Shown here: one piece after another, positions 42,300 to 51,255 of the stretch | Layout of the letters: each line of letters begins with the position of its first letter | Numbering within the stretch: the stretch's first letter is position 1 | Translations under genes and position numbers: made by a program | Notes under the pieces: generated by a model | Told to the model about the DNA's origin: nothing | Databases searched by the model: none | Seen by the model: only the letters and a program-made list of their open reading frames with translations | Origin: JAKOWB01 sp038363005 | GTDB lineage: Bacteria > Pseudomonadota > Alphaproteobacteria > Kiloniellales > JACOMY01 | Assembly: GCA_038363005.1 (NCBI GenBank) | Contig: JBBQBI010000018.1 | Location: forward strand, 37,496 to 101,495 | Direction of reading: 5' to 3' | DNA: 64,000 nt

Positions 42300-43466
42300 A
42301 TGGACCTGACCCTCAGCCCGCGCGAGCGGGACCTCAAGGCCCGCGCCAAGGCCTTCGCCGAGACCTGGCTCTTTCCGCACGAAGAGCAGCTGGAGAACGA
42401 GGGCAAGCTGCCGGCAGAGTTGCGTGATCGGCTACGTCGCGCCGTCGTCGAGGCCGGCTTCAATGGCATCAACCACAAGCCCGCGGTGGGCGGCCAGGGC
42501 TTCAGCTTCCTGGAACAGGCGGTGGTGAATGAGGAGCTGGGCAAGGCCACCGGCGCGCTCTGGGCCGTGGTCTGGCACCCGGCCCTGCCGCTGAAGGACG
42601 GCACGCCGGCGCAGATCGACCGTTACCTGCGCCCGGCCTGCGCCGGCGAGCGCCGCGCCTGCTTCGCCATCACCGAGAAGAACGCCGGCAGTGACCCCTC
42701 GCTGGTGGAAACCCGCGCCGACTACCGCGACGGGCGCTATTACCTGACCGGCGAGAAGTGGTTCGTCACCTCGGGCGACGTCTGCGACTTCATCCTGGTG
42801 CACGCCCTGGTCGATGGTGACCCGAAGAAGCCGACGGTCTTCCTGGTCGACAAGGCGCTGCCCGGCGTGCGCGAAGGGCGCCACCCGAAGTTCATGCACA
42901 CCTATGTCTTCGGCCACCCGGAGTTCCACTTCGACCGCGTCGAACTGGGGCCGGAGCAGGTGCTGGGCGAGGTCGGCCAGGGCTTCGAGCTGACCAAGGA
43001 CTGGTTCGTCGAGGCACGGCTACAGATCGCCGCCAACTGCGTCGGCGGTGCCATTCGCGCGCTGGAGACGGCGAACGCCTGGGCTGAAGAGCGCGTGCAG
43101 TTCGGCCAGGCTATCCGCGACTTCCAGTCCATCGAGTTCATGCTGGCCGACAGCGCGGTGGAAATCATGGCGGCCAAGTCGCTGCTCTATCGCTGCGCTT
43201 CGGAAATCGACGCCGGCCTGGACCGCAAGCTGGTGCACGCCCGCGCCTCGGCTCTGAAGCTGCATTGCTCGGAGATGGCCGGCCGCGTGGTCGACCGCGC
43301 GGTGCAGATCCTGGGTGGCCGCGGCTACATGCGCGAGAACCCCGTGGAGCGGCTGTACCGCGACCTGCGCGTCGACCGCATCTGGGAAGGCACCAGCGAA
43401 ATCCAGCGCTCCATCGTCGGCGGCCAGATCAAGCGCCGCGGCCTGGGCGTCTATACCGGCTGGTAG
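42300..43466 (+). CDS. acyl-CoA dehydrogenase
   Basis: 388 aa, the family length. FAD/substrate motifs CFAITEKNAGSDPSLVETRA and WFVTSGDVCDFILVHALV, then WAEERVQFGQAIRDFQSIEFMLADSAVEI and the C-terminal ILGGRGYMRENPVERLYRDLRVDRIWEGTSEIQRSIVGG. The glutamate in the WEGTSEIQR segment is in the common position. It follows the NDP-forming acyl-CoA synthetase with a 4-bp gap; substrate unknown. Confidence 0.93.
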   Translation: MDLTLSPRERDLKARAKAFAETWLFPHEEQLENEGKLPAELRDRLRRAVVEAGFNGINHKPAVGGQGFSFLEQAVVNEELGKATGALWAVVWHPALPLKDGTPAQIDRYLRPACAGERRACFAITEKNAGSDPSLVETRADYRDGRYYLTGEKWFVTSGDVCDFILVHALVDGDPKKPTVFLVDKALPGVREGRHPKFMHTYVFGHPEFHFDRVELGPEQVLGEVGQGFELTKDWFVEARLQIAANCVGGAIRALETANAWAEERVQFGQAIRDFQSIEFMLADSAVEIMAAKSLLYRCASEIDAGLDRKLVHARASALKLHCSEMAGRVVDRAVQILGGRGYMRENPVERLYRDLRVDRIWEGTSEIQRSIVGGQIKRRGLGVYTGW

Positions 43467-43690
43467 AACCCCGGACGCGTCGGCAGATCTGGCCGGTCTG
43501 ACCGTCCTTCGAGGCGCCCTGCTGCGCTGGGTCTTCGGGATGGGGCATCCCTACGTCTCAACATCGGCACAACCCACCTCGGCGAGCATTTCGTCGCGGG
43601 TTATGTCCTTTTTCCAGAACTATCTTTGGTTGACGAAAGCCGCCTGGCAACAAGGCCAAAGGTCGATGATCGGCTATCGCTCATGAAATT

Positions 43691-43710
43691 ATTTGCACAA
43701 TCGTGCAAAT
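43691..43710. promoter_or_regulatory. inverted repeat ATTTGCAC-N4-GTGCAAAT, probable TetR operator
   Basis: Exact 8-bp arms with a 4-bp spacer. It lies 5 bp upstream of the -35 element of the binding-protein promoter. The TetR/BetI-type gene encoded in the same operon is the likely ligand. Confidence 0.75.
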
Positions 43711-43715
43711 TTTTA

Positions 43716-43744
43716 TTGGACAAGCGCTCAAGTTTTCCTATGCT
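43716..43744 (+). promoter_or_regulatory. sigma-70-type promoter of the second Pot-like operon
   Basis: -35 TTGGAC (43716-43721), 17-nt spacer, -10 TATGCT (43739-43744). A transcription start near 43751 would give a leader of about 32 nt carrying GGGAGG before ATG 43783. The position next to the inverted repeat supports regulated use. Confidence 0.7.
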
Positions 43745-43782
43745 CCCCGCAGCTCGCAAGAAGCCGAAAGGGAGGACCGACA

Positions 43783-44892
43783 ATGAAGGGTGATCTGGCA
43801 CGGGAGATCGTTCGCGAAGTAAAGGCCGGCCGCTTGAGCCGCCGGCGCCTGTTGCAGGGAATGGCCGCGGCCGGTGTCGGCGTGGTGTCGCTGCCGGGCA
43901 TCGGCGGGCGCGCCTTCGCCGCCGAGCAGCTGCTGATCCAGACCTGGTCTGGCTATGACATCGAGGAGCTGGCGCCCAGCTACTACGCCAAGCACGGCAA
44001 GCCCGACTTCAGCCTGATGGGCTCCGACGAGGAGGGCTTCCAGAAGGTCGCCTCGGGCTTCAAGCCGGACATGACGCACCACACCAGCTTCATGGTCGGC
44101 AAGTTGCGCGACGCCGGCCTGATCATGCCGATCGACACCAACCGCCTGACGCACTGGAATGACTTCTTTCCCGAGCTGCAACAGGTCGAGAACGTCGACG
44201 GCAAGATGTGGATCGCGCCCTTCTCGTGGGGCAACTCCTCGGTCATCTATCGCAAGGACCTGATTCAGCCCAAGGAGGAGTCCTGGGGCGTGCTGTGGGA
44301 CGAGCAGTATGCCGGCCGCATCGGCATGCGCGACGCCGTCGAGGGACTGCTGATCGTCGGCGGCCTCTACACCGGCGCGGTAGATCCCTGGAGCATGACC
44401 GATCCCGAGCTGGAGAAGACACGTGTCGCGCTGCTGAAGCAGAAGCCGCTGTCGCGCTTCTACTGGAGCAGCCAGACCGACATGGAGCAGGCCTTTGCCA
44501 CCGACGAGCTGGTCGCGGCCTATGGCTGGAACGCCTCGGTCGCGCTGCTGCGCAGCCAGGGCGTCGACATGGCGATGATGAAGCCCAAGGAGGGCATCAT
44601 CACCTGGACCGACGGCCTGGTGCTCTACAAGGACCACCCGCACTCGCTGGACCTCGCCTACGAGTACATCAACGCCTACATGGCGCCCGAGGTCGGCGAG
44701 TTCCTGATCAACGCCTACGGCTATGGCAGCGGCAACATCAAGGCCTATGACAAGGTGACCGCCGCGCGGCTGGAGGAATTGGGCATCACCGATCCCGGAA
44801 AGGTCCTGGCCACCTCACGCTTCCAGAAGCAGGTCGACCCGGAGGTCCGCCAGAAGTACCAGGCGGTCTTCGACGAGGTGAAGATCGCCTGA
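43783..44892 (+). CDS. Pot-type ABC transporter substrate-binding protein, Tat-type leader
   Basis: 369 aa. The leader SRRRLLQGMAAAGVGVVSLPGIGGRAFAAE fits a twin-arginine signal cleaved after AFA. The mature part is a PotD-like type-II binding fold: LIQTWSGYDIEELAPSYYAKHG, EEGFQKVASGFKPDMTHHTSFMVGKLRDAGLIMPID, WIAPFSWGNSSVIYRKDLI. GGGAGG precedes ATG 43783. First gene of an operon with a BetI-like regulator, permeases, ATPase and a 2OG-Fe(II) oxygenase; ligand unknown, probably a cationic or zwitterionic amine. Confidence 0.9.
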   Translation: MKGDLAREIVREVKAGRLSRRRLLQGMAAAGVGVVSLPGIGGRAFAAEQLLIQTWSGYDIEELAPSYYAKHGKPDFSLMGSDEEGFQKVASGFKPDMTHHTSFMVGKLRDAGLIMPIDTNRLTHWNDFFPELQQVENVDGKMWIAPFSWGNSSVIYRKDLIQPKEESWGVLWDEQYAGRIGMRDAVEGLLIVGGLYTGAVDPWSMTDPELEKTRVALLKQKPLSRFYWSSQTDMEQAFATDELVAAYGWNASVALLRSQGVDMAMMKPKEGIITWTDGLVLYKDHPHSLDLAYEYINAYMAPEVGEFLINAYGYGSGNIKAYDKVTAARLEELGITDPGKVLATSRFQKQVDPEVRQKYQAVFDEVKIA

Positions 44893-44912
44893 TCGGCCGC
44901 TTCGGCAAAGCA

Positions 44913-44939
44913 GGGGGCGCCCGGCCGCCGGGCGCCCCC
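44913..44939 (+). terminator. perfect GC hairpin after the binding-protein gene
   Basis: A 12-bp perfect stem (GGGGGCGCCCGG / CCGGGCGCCCCC) with a 3-nt loop, 20 bp past the stop and about 104 bp before the TetR gene. No U tract, so it may block 3' exonuclease or attenuate rather than fully terminate. Confidence 0.75.
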
Positions 44940-45043
44940 GCCCTGCCCTCGCCAACCGGCTCGGCAGGACGCCGTGGCATGATGCGGCGCCGCGCAGCAG
45001 GCGCGCCCCGCAGCAGTCACCTGCCGCAGCACACGAGGTCGTC

Positions 45044-45664
45044 ATGAAGGTCCGCTCCAGGCCGCGCACCCATCCGGAGATCCAGGAGTACCGCCGCAGG
45101 GCGCTGATCGAGGCCACCATCGCCTCGCTCGCCAAGCACGGCGTGGCCCATACGACGGTGCGGATGATCTGCGCCGCCGCCGGCATCTCCTCGGGCCTGC
45201 TGACGCATTACTACGAGAGCAAGGACGAGCTGATGGCCGCTGCCTTCGCCCATCTGTTCGGCGAGGTGACACGCAAGGTGCAGAAGCTGCAGTCCAAGGC
45301 CGGCGACACCGCCTATGCGCGGCTGAAGTCCATGCCGGCGGCGATCTTCTCCACCACGGTTTGCAATCCCACCAACCGCCACGCCTTCCTCGCCTTCTGG
45401 CACGAGATTCGCTTTTCCAAGCCGGTACGCGACGTCAATCGCATGCTCTACAGCGACTACACCGCCCGCATGCAGGCGCTGTTCACCGCCGCGGCGCGGG
45501 AGCACGGCCGGCAGGTCGATACCGAGAGTGCCGCCATCGGCTACATCGCGCTGGTCGACGGCCTGTGGCTGGAGCTGTCGATCGACGACCAGGCGGTATC
45601 GCACGAGCGCGCCATCCGCCTCTGCTGCGACTACATCGACCGCGCGCTGGGGCAGGCGCCATGA
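45044..45664 (+). CDS. TetR-family regulator, BetI-like
   Basis: 206 aa. TetR HTH at about 16-62 (EYRRRALIEATIASLAKHGVAHTTVRMICAAAGISSGLLTHYYESKDELMAAAFAHL in pieces), with the BetI-type tail AFLAFWHEIRF and ALVDGLWLELSIDD. GAGG precedes the ATG. Encoded between the binding protein and permease genes, an unusual place; its stop overlaps the permease start by 4 bp. It is the best candidate to bind the inverted repeat at 43691. BetI-like sensing of choline or a quaternary amine is possible but not proven. Confidence 0.87.
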   Translation: MKVRSRPRTHPEIQEYRRRALIEATIASLAKHGVAHTTVRMICAAAGISSGLLTHYYESKDELMAAAFAHLFGEVTRKVQKLQSKAGDTAYARLKSMPAAIFSTTVCNPTNRHAFLAFWHEIRFSKPVRDVNRMLYSDYTARMQALFTAAAREHGRQVDTESAAIGYIALVDGLWLELSIDDQAVSHERAIRLCCDYIDRALGQAP

Positions 45665-46521
45665 CCGGCAGGCTGCAGGCCGCCCGCGCCTACCTGCTGC
45701 TGTCGCCAGTCATCGTCACGGTGATCCTGGGGCTGGTCGGTTGCCTCGGCCTGCTGGCGGTTTCCTCCTTCGGCACCCAGCACTACCTGGATTTCGACTT
45801 CGGCTTTTCCTGGGCCAGCTATGAGCAGGTCTTCAGCAGCCCGGGAATCCAGAAGCTGATGCTCCGCTCGGCCTGGATCGCCGCGCTGGTGGCACTGCTC
45901 TCCGTCCTGCTGGCCTTTCCGGTCGCCTATTTCGTCGCCTTCGACGTCGCCGGACGGCGGCTCTTCTGGCTGGTGATCCTGACGCTGCCGTCGTGGATCA
46001 GCTACCTGCTGCGCATCCTCTCGTGGAAGCTGATCCTGGGCTACAAGGGGGTGGTCAACAGCGGGCTGATCGGCGCCGGCATCACCGACAAGCCGCTTGA
46101 GTTCCTGCTCTACAACCCGACCTCGGTCGCCATCGCGCTGGCGCATGCCTGGGCGCCCTTCGCCATCCTGCCGATCTATGTCTCGCTGCAGCGCATGGAC
46201 CGTTCGCTGGTGCAGGTGGCCGGCGACCTGGGCGACGGGCCCTTCCGCAGCTTCTGCCGCGTCACCCTGCCGCTTGCCCTGCCCGGCGTCTTCGCCGCCT
46301 TCGTGCTGATCTTCATCCCGGTGTTCGGCGACTACGTCACACCGCAGCTGATCGGCGGGCCCAGCGGCGTCATGGTCGGCGTCTTCATCGCCATGCAGTT
46401 CGGCGCCTCGAACAACGTGCCGCTGGGCGGCGCACTGGCCATCGCCACCATGCTGGTGGCGACGTTGATTGCCTGCCTGCTGGTGCTGGGAACCAAGCGG
46501 CTAGTGAGGGCCTTCCGATGA
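45661..46521 (+). CDS. Pot-type ABC transporter permease (PotB-like)
   Basis: 286 aa. TM1 YLLLSPVIVTVILGLVGCLGLLAVSSF, WISYLLRILSWKLILG and the EAA loop GDLGDGPFRSFCRVTLPLALPGVFAAFV, then PVFGDYVTPQLIGG. Coupled to the TetR gene (ATGA) and to the following permease (ATGA). Confidence 0.9.
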   Translation: MTGRLQAARAYLLLSPVIVTVILGLVGCLGLLAVSSFGTQHYLDFDFGFSWASYEQVFSSPGIQKLMLRSAWIAALVALLSVLLAFPVAYFVAFDVAGRRLFWLVILTLPSWISYLLRILSWKLILGYKGVVNSGLIGAGITDKPLEFLLYNPTSVAIALAHAWAPFAILPIYVSLQRMDRSLVQVAGDLGDGPFRSFCRVTLPLALPGVFAAFVLIFIPVFGDYVTPQLIGGPSGVMVGVFIAMQFGASNNVPLGGALAIATMLVATLIACLLVLGTKRLVRAFR

Positions 46522-47309
46522 AACGCCTGCGCAAGGCCTACGTGCTGCTCTACATCTTCGTGCTCTACCTGCCGATCGCCTTCATCGTGCTCTTCGCCTT
46601 CCACGACTCGGTCTACGTGTCCTTCCCCTGGCGCGGCTTCACGGTGAAGTGGTTCGGCCAGCTGTTCGAGGCCGAGGGCTTGATCGCCTCGCTGGAGAAC
46701 TCGCTGATCGTCGCCGCCATCACCGCGGTCTGGACCACGGCGACGGCGACCCTGGCGGCGTTGGCCACGGCGCGCCTGGAGTTCCCCGGCAAGCGGGCCA
46801 TCACGCTGGCGCTGCTGCTGCCGCTGGCACTGCCCACCGTGGTGATCGGCGTATCGCTGCTGACCGTCTTCTCGCTGCTCGGGGTCGAGCTGTCGCTCGG
46901 TACCGTGACCTTGGCGCACTGCCTGTTCTGCACGCCCTTCGCCTATGGCGTCATGCTGTCCCAGTTCCAGGGCCTCGGCGCCAATCTGGAACAGGCCTCG
47001 ATGGACCTGGGCGAACCGCCCTTCCGCACCTTCTGCCGGGTGACCCTGCCGCTGGCCTGGCCTGGCATCCTGTCCAGCCTGATGCTGACCTTCACCGTCT
47101 CGTTCGACGAGTTCATCCTGGCCTTCTTCCTGTCCAGCAACTCACCGACGCTGCCGGTCTACATGTGGAGCCAGATGCGCTTCCCAGATCGGCTGCCACT
47201 GGTGCTGGCGCTGGCGACGCTGGTCATCCTCTTCTCCATCACCGCCGTCGTCGGCTCGCAGCTGCTGCGTCGCAAGGGCGGCCGCCAGGCGACAGGGAGC
47301 GCCGCATGA
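46518..47309 (+). CDS. Pot-type ABC transporter permease (PotC-like)
   Basis: 263 aa. TM1 AYVLLYIFVLYLPIAFIVLFAF, family signature WRGFTVKWFGQLFEAEGLI near residue 40, and the EAA loop MDLGEPPFRTFCRVTLPLAWPGILSSL followed by SFDEFILAFFLSS. Overlaps both neighbours by 4 bp. Partner of the PotB-like permease. Confidence 0.9.
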   Translation: MKRLRKAYVLLYIFVLYLPIAFIVLFAFHDSVYVSFPWRGFTVKWFGQLFEAEGLIASLENSLIVAAITAVWTTATATLAALATARLEFPGKRAITLALLLPLALPTVVIGVSLLTVFSLLGVELSLGTVTLAHCLFCTPFAYGVMLSQFQGLGANLEQASMDLGEPPFRTFCRVTLPLAWPGILSSLMLTFTVSFDEFILAFFLSSNSPTLPVYMWSQMRFPDRLPLVLALATLVILFSITAVVGSQLLRRKGGRQATGSAA

Positions 47310-48430
47310 CCGACGCCTTCATCGACATCCGCGGCCTGGAGAAGCGCTTCGGCGCGGTGCGCGCCGTGCAGCCATCGGATCTGCGGATCGGCAGTGGCGA
47401 GTTCTTCTCGCTGCTTGGCCCCTCGGGCTGCGGCAAGACCACCTTGCTGCGCATGATCGGCGGCCTGGAGCACCCCAGCGGCGGCAAGGTCTTCATCGAC
47501 GGCAGCGACGTGACGCGGCTGCCGTCCTATCGCCGCCCGACCAACATGGTGTTCCAGAGCTACGCCATCTTCCCGCACCTGACGGTGGGCGAGAACATCG
47601 CCTATGGCCTGGCGCGCAAACGCCTGACACCAGCCAGGCGCCAGGCCGAGGTCGAGCGCATGCTGGCGCTGATCCGCCTGCCCGGCTTCGCCGAGCGACG
47701 GCCCGACCAGCTCTCCGGCGGCCAGCTGCAGCGCATCGCGTTGGCCCGCGCCCTGGTGTTGAAGCCCAAGGTGCTGCTGCTGGACGAGCCGCTGGCCGCC
47801 CTGGACAAGAAGCTGCGCGAGAACATGCAGATCGAGCTGCGTCGCCTGCAGCGCGAGGTCGGCATCACCTTCATCCTGGTAACGCACGACCAGGAGGAGG
47901 CGCTGACCCTGTCGGACCGCATCGCGGTGATGCAGGAGGGCCGTATCCTGCAGTGCTCCGCGCCGCGCGAACTCTACGAGCGTCCGATCAGCCGCGCGGT
48001 TGCCGCCTTCGTCGGCGAGATGAACTTCCTGCCCGGCCGGGTCACCAAGGCCAATGGCACCCAGGTGCTGGTCGAGGTCGCTGGCCTGGGCCCGCTGGCG
48101 GTGCCACCGGCGGCCTGCAAGCTCGACGCTGGCGACGCCATAACCCTGGCGTTGCGGCCGGAGCGCCTGGCGATCCAGCCGGCCAGCGCCGACCGCCCGG
48201 TCTTCGAGGTGCGCGAAAGCACCTACTTCGGCAACCGCACGCTCTACCAGCTCGCCAGCGAGCACCTGGCAGAGCCGCTCAGCGTCTTCCACGCCAACGA
48301 CCTGGAGCGTGCCGACGACGTCTTCGAACCCGGTGCGCGGGTCGGCCTGACCGCCGATGCCGCCGCCGCCGTCATCCTGCCCGACGTCGCCGCCGGCGCG
48401 CGCGACGGCGGGCCGGCCAGCGCAACCTGA
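47306..48430 (+). CDS. Pot-type ABC transporter ATP-binding protein (PotA-like)
   Basis: 374 aa. Walker A GPSGCGKTTLLRMIGG, Q-loop MVFQSYAIFPHLTVGENIAYGLARKRL, signature LSGGQLQRIALARALVLKPKVLLLDEPLAALDKK and H-loop VTHDQEEALTL. C-terminal TOBE domain from about 285. Overlaps the permease stop (ATGA). Confidence 0.93.
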   Translation: MTDAFIDIRGLEKRFGAVRAVQPSDLRIGSGEFFSLLGPSGCGKTTLLRMIGGLEHPSGGKVFIDGSDVTRLPSYRRPTNMVFQSYAIFPHLTVGENIAYGLARKRLTPARRQAEVERMLALIRLPGFAERRPDQLSGGQLQRIALARALVLKPKVLLLDEPLAALDKKLRENMQIELRRLQREVGITFILVTHDQEEALTLSDRIAVMQEGRILQCSAPRELYERPISRAVAAFVGEMNFLPGRVTKANGTQVLVEVAGLGPLAVPPAACKLDAGDAITLALRPERLAIQPASADRPVFEVRESTYFGNRTLYQLASEHLAEPLSVFHANDLERADDVFEPGARVGLTADAAAAVILPDVAAGARDGGPASAT

Positions 48431-48450
48431 CAACGCCCGAGGAGGCAGCG

Positions 48451-49284
48451 ATGACCACCCAGACCCTACGGCCGGAAGAGATCGTCAACCTGAAGGCCTG
48501 GCCGATCGCCGACCCGGCGGATCCGCGGCGCGCCGCGCTGATCGCCAAGCTGCGGCAGGACCTCGATACGCTGCAGTACTGCGTGCTGCCGGACTTCATC
48601 ACCCAGGCAGCGCTTGAGCAAACGCTGACGGAGGTGCGTGACGTGTTCGACCGCGGCTTCCGCAACCGCTCGCGCCGTACCTGCTATCTCTACAAGAAGG
48701 GCGATCCGACACAGCCGGCCGACCATCCGTCGAACATTTTCTTCGATGCCTCCTACCGCATGATCGCCAACGACGTGCTGCCCGCGGCCATCCCGATCAA
48801 GACGCTCTACCACTGGCCGGCGATGATCCGCTTCGTCGAGGAGGTGGTCAGTGCCGCCGCCCTCTATCCGACCGACGACCAGCTGCAGGCAGTCAACGTG
48901 GTCTGCTACGAGGCCGGCGACTGTTCGGCCTGGCACTTCGATTCCACCAGCCCCTTCACCATGACGTTGATGCTGCAGGCGGCGGAGTCCGGCGGCGAGT
49001 TCGAGATCGTGCCCAACACGCGCAGCCAGGACGATCCCATGCCGACCGAGGTCGCCAAGGTGCTGAAGGGCGACCGCAGCCGGCTGAAGATCGTGCCGCG
49101 CGAGCCCGGCGCTCTGGTGATCTTCCGCGGCTGCAATTCGCTGCATCGCGTGACCGAGGTTGCCGGCGAGCGACTGCGCCTGATGTCGGTCTTCGTCTAC
49201 GAAGATCATCCCGGTGTCATCGGCGATCCCGGTGTCAACGAGACGGTCTACGGGCGCGCCAGCGGGGCGACGCAGCCCGTCTGA
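48451..49284 (+). CDS. 2-oxoglutarate/Fe(II)-dependent oxygenase
   Basis: 277 aa. The facial triad is complete: H162-x-D164 (SAWHFDS) and H232 (SLHRV), with R241/R243 positioned to bind 2-oxoglutarate. Supporting segments are TMTLMLQ and GGEFEIVPNTR. The aspartate is kept, so hydroxylation rather than halogenation is expected. The closest type I can name is the ArpA/BesD-like amino-acid oxygenase group, a low-confidence comparison. GAGGAGG precedes the ATG, 20 bp after the ATPase gene; the last gene of the transporter operon, so it may modify the imported compound. Confidence 0.85.
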   Translation: MTTQTLRPEEIVNLKAWPIADPADPRRAALIAKLRQDLDTLQYCVLPDFITQAALEQTLTEVRDVFDRGFRNRSRRTCYLYKKGDPTQPADHPSNIFFDASYRMIANDVLPAAIPIKTLYHWPAMIRFVEEVVSAAALYPTDDQLQAVNVVCYEAGDCSAWHFDSTSPFTMTLMLQAAESGGEFEIVPNTRSQDDPMPTEVAKVLKGDRSRLKIVPREPGALVIFRGCNSLHRVTEVAGERLRLMSVFVYEDHPGVIGDPGVNETVYGRASGATQPV

Positions 49285-49413
49285 ATCTCGATTGGTGCTG
49301 GCGATTCTCCCGACAGGATGCAAGGTTGCCCCAAGCATCACCGCGACGATGGCGATGCCACAGGGGCTGCAAGAGTCCCTCGACTCAGGCAAACCAGAAC
49401 AGGGAGTAGACAT

Positions 49414-49761
49414 ATGAAGATGCTCGGCATCTTTGCGGCGGCATTGCTGTTCGCTTTGGCATCACCGGCGCAGGCGCAGGACGTCACCTCGGCGAACTGC
49501 TTCGACGGCGGCAAGGCCGGCGTGGCGGAATGCAATGCCATCTGCCCGGCTGGTCAGATGGTGCTGAACTGCAGCTACACCGTCGGGCAGTACTTGGCGA
49601 GTGATACCTGCACTTCGATCGGGCGCCTGGACATCGGCTCCGTCGCCGCGTCGGGACAGCCCAACGATCAGCCGCATGATCGCTGCCATGTCGCGGCGGT
49701 TTGCTCGGACGGCGGCGGCACGCTGTCGGTGCAGGGCTTCGCCACCTGCTTCAAGCCCTAG
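49414..49761 (+). CDS. secreted eight-cysteine small protein, function unknown
   Basis: 115 aa. A Sec signal peptide (MKMLGIFAAALLFALASPAQA, probable cleavage after A21) and AGGGAG with 7-nt spacing support expression. The mature 94 residues have eight cysteines (C29, C40, C44, C53, C66, C91, C97, C112), enough for four disulfides, and end CFKP. I recognise no domain. It stands alone between the oxygenase and the convergent doeD-like gene, with its own gap of 129 bp upstream. A periplasmic or extracellular binding or inhibitor protein is conceivable; nothing proves it. Confidence 0.7.
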   Translation: MKMLGIFAAALLFALASPAQAQDVTSANCFDGGKAGVAECNAICPAGQMVLNCSYTVGQYLASDTCTSIGRLDIGSVAASGQPNDQPHDRCHVAAVCSDGGGTLSVQGFATCFKP

Positions 49762-49826
49762 AACCGCGCTGAGCGAAGCAGGGCGCCGGCGGCACCAGCC
49801 ACCAACGCCCGCTCTGCGTCTGAGCC

Positions 49827-51227
49827 CTAGAGTTCGCTAGCCACCTTGTCGACGGCGCGCTTGGCGCGCTCCAGCATCAGGTCGATCTCCGTCCGGGTAA
49901 TGACCAGCGGCGGCGAGAAGCCCAGGATGTCGCCGTGCGGCATGGCGCGGGCGATCAGCCCCTCCTGTAGCGCGGCGGCTGACACGCGAGCACCGACCTT
50001 CAGCCCGGCATCGAAGCGGGTCTTCGCGCCCTTGTCGGCGACGAACTCCAGCGCTGCCATCAGGCCGACGCCGCGCACCTCGCCAACGATGGGATGTTCG
50101 TCGAATAGCTCGTGCAGCCGCTGCTGGAAATAGCCGCCGACCCGCGCGGCGTTGCCCGGCAGGTCCTCCTTCTCGACGATATCGAGCACGGCGTTGGCCG
50201 CGGCGGCGCCAATCGGGTGACCGGAATAGGTATAGCCATGGCTGAAGGCGCCGATGCGCGGCGCCGCCTCGCTCATCACCTCGAAGACACGCTCGCCCAC
50301 CAGGCAGGCGGAGAGCGGCACATAGGCGCTGGTCAGGCCCTTGGCCACGGTGATGAGATCCGGTTCCATGTCGTAGGCGAAGGAACCGAACAGCTTGCCG
50401 GTGCGGCCGAATCCGGTCACCACCTCGTCGGCGATCAGCAGCACGTCATGCTTGCGCAGCACGGCCTGGATGGCCTGCCAGTAGCCGGCCGGCGGCGGGA
50501 TGATGCCACCGGTGCCCAGCACCGGCTCGCCGATGAAGGCGCCGACCGTATCGGGGCCCTCGGCCTGGATCAGCTCGTCGAGCTCGCGCGCGCGGCGGGC
50601 GGAGAAGTCGGCCTCGCTCTCACCTGGCTGCCCGCCCCAATAGAGGTGTGGCACGCCGGTGCGCTTGATGGCCGAGACCGGCAGGTCCATGTGCGCGTGA
50701 TAGAAGTCGAGGCCAGTCATGGAGCCGGAGATGACCGAGCAGCCGTGGTAGCCGCGCTCGCGCGCGATGATCTTCTTCTTCGCCGGCTGGCCGCGCAGGT
50801 TGTTGTAGTACCAGACCAGCTTGGCCTGGGTCTCGTTGGCGTCGCTGCCCGACAGGCCATAGAAGACCTTGCTCATCTTGCCCGGCGCCATAGCCACCAG
50901 CCGCTCCGACAGACGGATCAGCGGCTCGCTCGAGGTGCCGGCATAGGAATGATAATAGGCCAGCTGGTGCGCCTGCTTGGCGATGGCTTCGGCCACGTCA
51001 TCACGGCCGTAGCCGATGTTGACGCAGTAGAGCCCGGCGAAGCCATCCAGCAGCTCGCGGCCATCCTGGTCGCGGATGAAGACGCCGCGCCCGCCGGTGA
51101 TGATGCGCGGCCGCTGCCGCCCCTCGGCGAAGTCCTTGAGCTGGGTGAAGGGGTGCAGGACCGAGGCCTGGTCGGCCTCCTCCAGCTTGGTCCAGTAGTC
51201 GTTGCTGCGCTGTGTCGCGGCGGTCAT
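49827..51227 (-). CDS. doeD: class III aminotransferase, probable diaminobutyrate transaminase DoeD
   Basis: 466 aa. PLP enzyme of the omega-aminotransferase family: GLYCVNIGYGRDDVAEAIAKQAHQLAYYHSY, GSDANETQAKLVWYY, IADEVVTGFGRTGKLFGS and the Schiff-base K296 in TVAKGLTSAYVPLS. Start at ATG 51227 behind AGGGAG. It is the last gene of the leftward ectoine unit, directly after doeB, so conversion of 2,4-diaminobutyrate to aspartate semialdehyde is the likely reaction; a putrescine- or taurine-pyruvate aminotransferase is the main alternative. Confidence 0.85.
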   Translation of the reverse strand: MTAATQRSNDYWTKLEEADQASVLHPFTQLKDFAEGRQRPRIITGGRGVFIRDQDGRELLDGFAGLYCVNIGYGRDDVAEAIAKQAHQLAYYHSYAGTSSEPLIRLSERLVAMAPGKMSKVFYGLSGSDANETQAKLVWYYNNLRGQPAKKKIIARERGYHGCSVISGSMTGLDFYHAHMDLPVSAIKRTGVPHLYWGGQPGESEADFSARRARELDELIQAEGPDTVGAFIGEPVLGTGGIIPPPAGYWQAIQAVLRKHDVLLIADEVVTGFGRTGKLFGSFAYDMEPDLITVAKGLTSAYVPLSACLVGERVFEVMSEAAPRIGAFSHGYTYSGHPIGAAAANAVLDIVEKEDLPGNAARVGGYFQQRLHELFDEHPIVGEVRGVGLMAALEFVADKGAKTRFDAGLKVGARVSAAALQEGLIARAMPHGDILGFSPPLVITRTEIDLMLERAKRAVDKVASEL

Positions 51228-51255
51228 GGCTTTCTCCCTTGTGTCAGTGCAGCCG

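Larger units (their letters stand above)
43467..43782. other. intergenic region: degenerate repeat, operator and promoter
   Basis: The 316 bp hold no convincing gene. The first part (around 43500-43560) contains GTCCTTCGAGG...CTTCGGGATGGGG, resembling a decayed REP-type element found in Rhodospirillales genomes (inference). The second part holds the inverted repeat at 43691 and the promoter at 43716, described separately. Confidence 0.5.

Noticed and set aside
48451..49284. Assignment of the 2OG oxygenase as a radical halogenase
   Set aside because: Halogenases replace the Asp of HxD by Gly or Ala; here H162-F-D164 is intact, so a hydroxylase or other oxygenase is expected.
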